From the NCBI GenBank assembly GCA_033439295.1, contig JAVTLE010000001.1:1550001-1614000 (forward strand): DNA of 64,000 nucleotides, written 5' to 3'. The number at the start of each line of letters is the position of its first letter. The first letter of the stretch is position 1. Under the pieces are notes generated by a model. That model worked only from the letters and a program-made list of their open reading frames with translations, did not search any database and was not told the DNA's origin. Below are positions 60,201-64,000 of this stretch, piece after piece. The translations under genes were made by a program, and so were the position numbers. The DNA is from Deuterostichococcus epilithicus. Lineage: Eukaryota; Chlorophyta; Trebouxiophyceae; Prasiolales; Stichococcaceae.

Positions 60201-61075
60201 AGCAAGGCCAGTGTGAGGCAGTGTTTGTGTATGGTACCGGATGCCTGCCCGCTGATGCAGCCGGGCGGCGGTGTTCTGGATGAAGGCCCCAGAGGCGCTG
60301 ATGCCTGCCAGCACCGTCAAAAAAATGATTCAGTCATGTTGAATTGCAGTGTGTACATCAGGCTGACACATGTCAGGTGCCTACCTCTTCATTCGATGTC
60401 ATCAGCATCAGCAAGGGACATGTTCGCATTGTGCGTCAGGCGCACCTTGCGAGACGTCAGTGTCTGATACCTTCACCACGGCGGCAACCAGGCTGGCAGC
60501 CTGTTCCTCCACCAGCATCAGCATTGTCGCAGACGGCGGGTGCCTGAGGACATAAAACCTTCTCAATGGGAGTCTTGATTCGACTGCGACACTCTCGCCT
60601 TCGAAAGCATGAAACAGGCATGCAGCAACGCGCCGGTCAGACGCTTCATTCTCACGTGAGCAAGAAGCGCTTGATGAGCGCCAGGCACTTGGCGACGACC
60701 GTCGGGCTGCGGATCGGACACTAACGTTCAGCACTGGGCTGCTGACGACTGCAGCTGGTGGCGGCAACATGCGTGAATGTCAGTGATCGCAGCAGCAGCG
60801 CCCCACCTGAATGGCCTGGCGGTCGCCCTGTCAATGATGGCCTGATACACCTGGTCCACACCATCAGGATCTGCAAGGAAGCCCTGCGTAGCCGCAAACA
60901 AAGCTCTCTCGCTACGATTCCAGTTCTGTCGTCGCCGCCGTTGCATGATTGACATGGGTAGCACGATGGGATGTATGTTGACCTCGAGAAGCTGCAGGGT
61001 GCCAGCGTTCCCGAACGTCGTCTCGGGGTGGGTGCACTGGGCCACCAGGCGTCGCAGAGCTGACGAGGTGGCCAT
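51247..61075 (-). CDS. Large alpha-helical (armadillo-like) conserved protein, unknown function
   Basis: A gene of nearly 10 kb with some 20 exons. The start at 61075 encodes SSALRRLVAQCTHPETTFGN, then AGTLQLLE and IHPIVLPMS. Further exons encode DPDGVDQVYQAIIDRATARP, SPTVVAKCLALIKRFLL and PRLLYSFRPYSEQEALPLSD, then ILAIVDLFCGDGGDAVPNVR. Then come VVVKLIVDMWLTAGPAASLP with RRRAFDLLANLMVR, GFKQWLRLLLFQLLTLAEEV, REVWEAALGCLLHMCCRDGG and QQLLRIAMCVLYPPPAGPL. Later exons encode LFCVLFDFAVGQLQQ, FAELSMADALQPLFAAG, FAEVIQNLLLYIRLRTALAA and HKALVPLAESLVDLLSG. The end is QLDALLRLDLVQLAA. The repeated amphipathic helices suggest an ARM/HEAT-type solenoid. The first exons (HPETTFGN, SPTVVAKCLALIKR) look conserved with plant proteins I cannot name. 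Introns carry a hairpin element, a 120-bp repeat array and a telomere-like motif. Confidence 0.72.
53301..53359 (-). repeat. Exon-end duplication separated by a telomere-like motif
   Basis: The 19-bp ACCCAGCATGAGCTTGGGG occurs at 53301-53319 and 53341-53359. The second copy is the end of an exon of the large gene (TPKLMLG on the minus strand). Between them lies TCTAGGGTTTAGGGTTT. On the coding strand the exon therefore ends in GG followed by GTAAACCCTAAACCC, so the telomere-like motif supplies the splice donor. Confidence 0.85.
56272..56684. repeat. Hairpin element, ~320-bp inverted repeat in an intron
   Basis: Left arm about 56366-56510, right arm about 56540-56684, in reverse complement. 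Matching blocks include GGCGGCTTGCAGATAGATAT with its complement ATATCTATCTGCAAGCCGCC. Further blocks are CGGCATGGCTGC with GCAGCCATGCCG, and GGCGCCATTGACGGCGGCCG with CGGCCGCTGTCGATGGCGC. A direct partial copy of the arm (GGCATGGCTGCCTGCTGTGG to AAGGTGGCGCC) precedes it at 56272-56365. It lies in an intron of the large gene about 10 bp from a donor. Structure resembles a MITE or fold-back element; no ends or target duplication were determined. Confidence 0.8.
57818..58205. repeat. Dispersed ~120-bp repeat, copy 3 (about three tandem units)
   Basis: Three units start at about 57824, 57938 and 58053, each with AGACCTCGTGGTCGTTCATG or a close variant, GGCAGTAGTCCTGCA, GATGTTTCAGCGATGGAACA and AGTGCAGGACTACTGGCATG. 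The last unit ends GCTCTGCAGGACTACTGGCA, then TGCAACATACAG, like the right end of the copy at 12770. It lies in an intron of the large minus-strand gene. Confidence 0.88.
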
Positions 61076-61366
61076 GGCGGGTCTCCAAAAGGCTCAGATC
61101 GACAGGTGAGTTTGCCAAATGCTCGCAGCCGACTGCGTCAGGTGTCCGCGATGCATTTCCAAGCCTGGCGTGTCTACTTGTGGTCTGCTGGCAACCACTG
61201 TCTCTTGTTGCAACTCCGGCGTTTCGCTTTTGGTGTCGGAGTTTGCCAAGTTTTGCGTGCTTTGGCGCGCGGGACAGCACGTCGTCCCAGACTTCGTTTG
61301 CACGCTCTTCGTGGTACGTGATCTGTTCTGGCTCACCAAGTATCAATTGAGAGTCAACGCCAGTGC
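61076..61366. promoter_or_regulatory. Divergent promoter region, large helical protein / gyrB
   Basis: About 291 bp between divergent start codons; the shortest head-to-head spacer in the window. No specific element is identified. Confidence 0.42.
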
Positions 61367-64000
61367 ATGCATCGTCTTGTTGCAAGCACCGCTGCCCGTT
61401 TGTCCACATCACCGCCGTCTCTGCCCACTGCCGCGTGCTCATCTGGACGCAGCAACGGGATGCTGTGCAGCGAGCTGCTGCGGGACATTTGGTCAGCCGC
61501 CGGCACCGCAAGGCGGCCCCTCAGTGCACCGCTGGCTGCGCTGACCAGCCTCCGAAATTTCAGAGGGTGGCAGCCGGCGCCTGCACAGCCCTGCAGCAGC
61601 CGCGGCGCTGTAGCAGCATGCAGGACCGCATGTTGGTCAGCGTCACAGCAACATCAGCCAGGCAGGCGCAGCATATCGTGCAGTGCGGTAGCGCCGCTCG
61701 ATATGACGGCGCTGCGGCAGAGCGGCTATGATGCTTCGCAGATCCAGGTGAGCCTTCTGTCGTTTCTCTCTGCAAGCACGTCTGCCGCGGGCTGCAATGC
61801 TTAACGTTCATCTCCACCAGCATCCTCGAGCCATGTAAATGCTGAAAACGAGGGAGCTTCGCGGGAGGGCGTGACATGCACATGCGGCTGCGCAGTGGTG
61901 CAAAGGCACATGATACACAGCAAGAGGGCTTTCGACGACTCTCCTGCAGGTGCTCGAGGGCTTGGATCCCGTGCGGCGACGCCCTGGCATGTACATCGGC
62001 AGCACCGGCCAGCGCGGGCTACACCACCTGGTGAGATATTCTGCAAGTGCGCCGCACCATGCGCCAGATCCCGCTGCTCGTTCATGCACTCCTGCTGACG
62101 ATGCGCCGCACACACTCGGAGCCCTGTTTGACCAACGCTTGGCACACCATCGATCTTGGCGCACGCAGGTGTATGAAATCTTGGACAATTCAATCGACGA
62201 GGTGCAGGCCGGCCACGCCACAGATATCAAGGTATATCGCAAGCTGTTCGACAGGTCCTGGTCCTGCGATTGCGCATCCTCCTAGGATATCGCGCACAAG
62301 AGGCAAGCGGCAACCCCTGCTGGATGCGGAAGCCCAAGTCCTTGGAGCACCCTTGCAATCACGCCCTGCGCAGGTGTCGCTGGACCTAGTCAGCGGCTGG
62401 GTGGAGATCTCCGACGATGGCCGCGGCATCCCGACGGACACGCACCCGTCCACCGGCAAGTCGGCGCTGGAGACGGTGCTGACGGTGCTGCATGCCGGCG
62501 GGAAGTTTGGCGGCGACTCGGGGTACAAGATCTCGGGCGGCCTGCACGGCGTCGGCATCAGCGTCGTGAACGCGCTGTCGGTGCAGCTGGAGGCGACAGT
62601 GCACCGCAACGGCAAGGTGGGCTTTGCAAATAATAATAAAGACGGCTGAAATGACGGCCGGTCCAGTCGAGGGTTCAGTCGAGGATCAGTTGGCGCAAGT
62701 GGCACCAGGGCTCTGACGTCAAGATGGTCTGCGACTTTGCATGCACGCCCCCCATCTGCAGGCAGGGTGACGGGCATTTGCGAAATCGTAGGTGGGGCTT
62801 GACAGAAACAGAATACTTTCCTTGAGCCGGATGTTCCCGAACTCGAAGAAAGCACTCTGTTCTGAGCCTGACGGCCCCGTGACTCACGGCGCAGCTGTTG
62901 TCTCGGCCGCAGGTGTACACTCAGAGCTCCGAGAGGGTTGGCCCAATCGCTGCACTGCAGGCTGCATCCCGAATGTATAACACCCCGGCTTTTTGAATCC
63001 AACGCCATTGTGGTTCATCCCATTCCCACTCGGCCGCAGGTGTACACTCAGAGCTTCGAGCGGGGGGTGCCGGTCGGCCCATTGCAGGAGCGGCAGCGGC
63101 CGGCGGGCGACGGCAAGGAGTCGGGCACCACCGTGCGGTTTCTCTTCGACAAGGACATCTTCACTCCAGGGTGCGACGCGCGGTAGACTGCCGGTCACAA
63201 AACAGGCAGCGGATGTGGAGTGCGCCGCAATGTGCTTGCTGAAGCACCGCCGGCGTCAGAGACGCACGCACATCAGCTTCTGATGCATGCGCCACAGGTC
63301 TTGGAGTTGCTGGAGGCTCTTTGCAGAGTGTCATTGAAAAATGTGTCATGACACCTTTCCTCCGCCTGGCGCAGGGTGACCTTTGACGTGGATACCATCC
63401 GCACGCGGCTGCGCGAGGTCGCCTTCCTCAACAGCAGCGCGACCATCACGTACGAGACCCACGGCGGCGGCGGCGGCAGCGCCAATGGAAATGGCAGCGG
63501 TAACGGCAACGGCGGCGCCGCCGCGGAGACGTTCCACTTTAGCGGCGGCATCGCTGAGTTCGTGGCATACAACAACCGCGCGCGCACACCCATGCACGAC
63601 CCCATCTACGTCTCCCGCATGGTGCGCTCCGGCTGCGGCTGTCTCCAGCTGCGGGTTTCCTGCACGGTGTACGCTGTTTTTGCACCTGCACAATCTCTGC
63701 CGCTTGCGACCTCCTCCATGCATGTGACCCGACAGGGCTGCTGGCACTGTCGAAGCTGGAGGCTGATGCCGATGCACTTCGTCTCGGCGGCTCCCGTGCA
63801 CCCGGCACCCTGAGACGCACAACACCTCACGTCACAACCTTTCTGCCCGCAGGTCGACGGCGTGCAGGTGGACATCGCGCTGCAGTGGACCTCCGATGCC
63901 TTCTCCGACACCCTCGTCGGCTTCGTCAACAGCATCAAGACCGTCGACGGCGGCACCCACCTGGAGGGGCTGAAGACCGCGCTCACGCGCACCGTGAACG
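61367..64000 (+). CDS. GYRB: DNA gyrase subunit B, organellar (3' partial)
   Basis: ATPase subunit of a bacterial-type topoisomerase that supercoils plastid and mitochondrial DNA. Exons: 61367-61747, 61950-62030, 62169-62231, 62374-62616, 63040-63170, 63375-63621 and 63853 to the window end. Exon 1 is a Ser/Ala/Arg-rich transit peptide, then YDASQIQ. The GHKL ATPase motifs are all present: [35 protein letters not shown] (Asn-Glu), [14 protein letters not shown] and [19 protein letters not shown]. The transducer region follows with [47 protein letters not shown] and [21 protein letters not shown] Gly/Asn/Ser insert near 63465-63530 ([18 protein letters not shown]) lies in a loop where family members vary. 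A copy of the exon at 63040 lies at 62913. Confidence 0.95.
62913..63110 (+). repeat. Exon-start duplication in gyrB, 127 bp apart
   Basis: The real exon at 63040 begins [18 protein letters not shown] after CGGCCGCAG. The copy at 62913 begins [16 protein letters not shown] after the same CTCGGCCGCAG, then degenerates. The first 22 or so bases after the acceptor are nearly identical. Confidence 0.85.

Noticed and set aside
61367-64000. Bacterial contamination because of gyrB
   Set aside because: The gene has several spliceosomal introns and a transit peptide, as expected for organellar gyrase encoded in the nucleus.

Overview
The window is nuclear DNA of a green alga, most likely a trebouxiophyte-like chlorophyte. 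It is GC-rich and its genes carry many short GT-AG introns with a few GC-AG introns. Its proteins match plant families: an RSp31-type SR protein, plastid heme oxygenase, plastid siroheme methyltransferase, RsmB-like plastid rRNA methyltransferase, plastid NiCoT-like transporter and organellar GyrB. TTTAGGG-type motifs are scattered through it. I see no bacterial operon, CRISPR array, virus-derived element or complete transposon. Undetermined bases lie at 1157, 14204-14205 and 37383.

Layout from left to right: SR splicing factor (+, 5' partial); heme oxygenase (-); DEAH-box helicase (+); M48 peptidase (-); RING-H2 protein (+); Mediator MED31 (+); unknown gene (+); F-box protein (+); secreted GIN-domain-like protein (-); PAF1 (-); methyl-CpG-binding-domain protein (-); uroporphyrinogen-III methyltransferase (-); RsmB-like methyltransferase with NusB domain (+); MCTS1 (-); mitoribosomal mL53 (+); NiCoT-like transporter (-); proteasome receptor Rpn13 (+); ornithine decarboxylase (+, apparently damaged); intron-bearing tRNA-Ser(UGA) (-); a 10-kb gene for a large helical protein (-); DNA gyrase B (+, 3' partial). 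Six adjacent pairs are head to head across about 0.3-0.6 kb, so shared promoters are likely. The genes are housekeeping functions (RNA processing, transcription, proteostasis, tetrapyrroles, organelle maintenance) and do not form one pathway.

The most unusual feature lies in the introns. At about ten places a decayed tandem copy of one end of an exon, together with its splice site, sits in the adjacent intron. The clearest cases are two 27-nt microexons in the SR gene, a copy exactly 100 bp away in the helicase, a gyrB copy, an RsmB copy and a PAF1 copy. Several of these introns also hold telomere-like (TTTAGGG) motifs, some folded back as hairpins, and one such motif lies between two copies of an exon end. 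Several GC-AG introns begin with nearly the same bases as the exon that follows them. Together this suggests introns that arise and grow by local tandem duplication, perhaps at break-repair sites.

Two repeat families were also seen: an approximately 120-bp unit with internal inverted repeats at three loci in both orientations, and a 320-bp hairpin element inside an intron.
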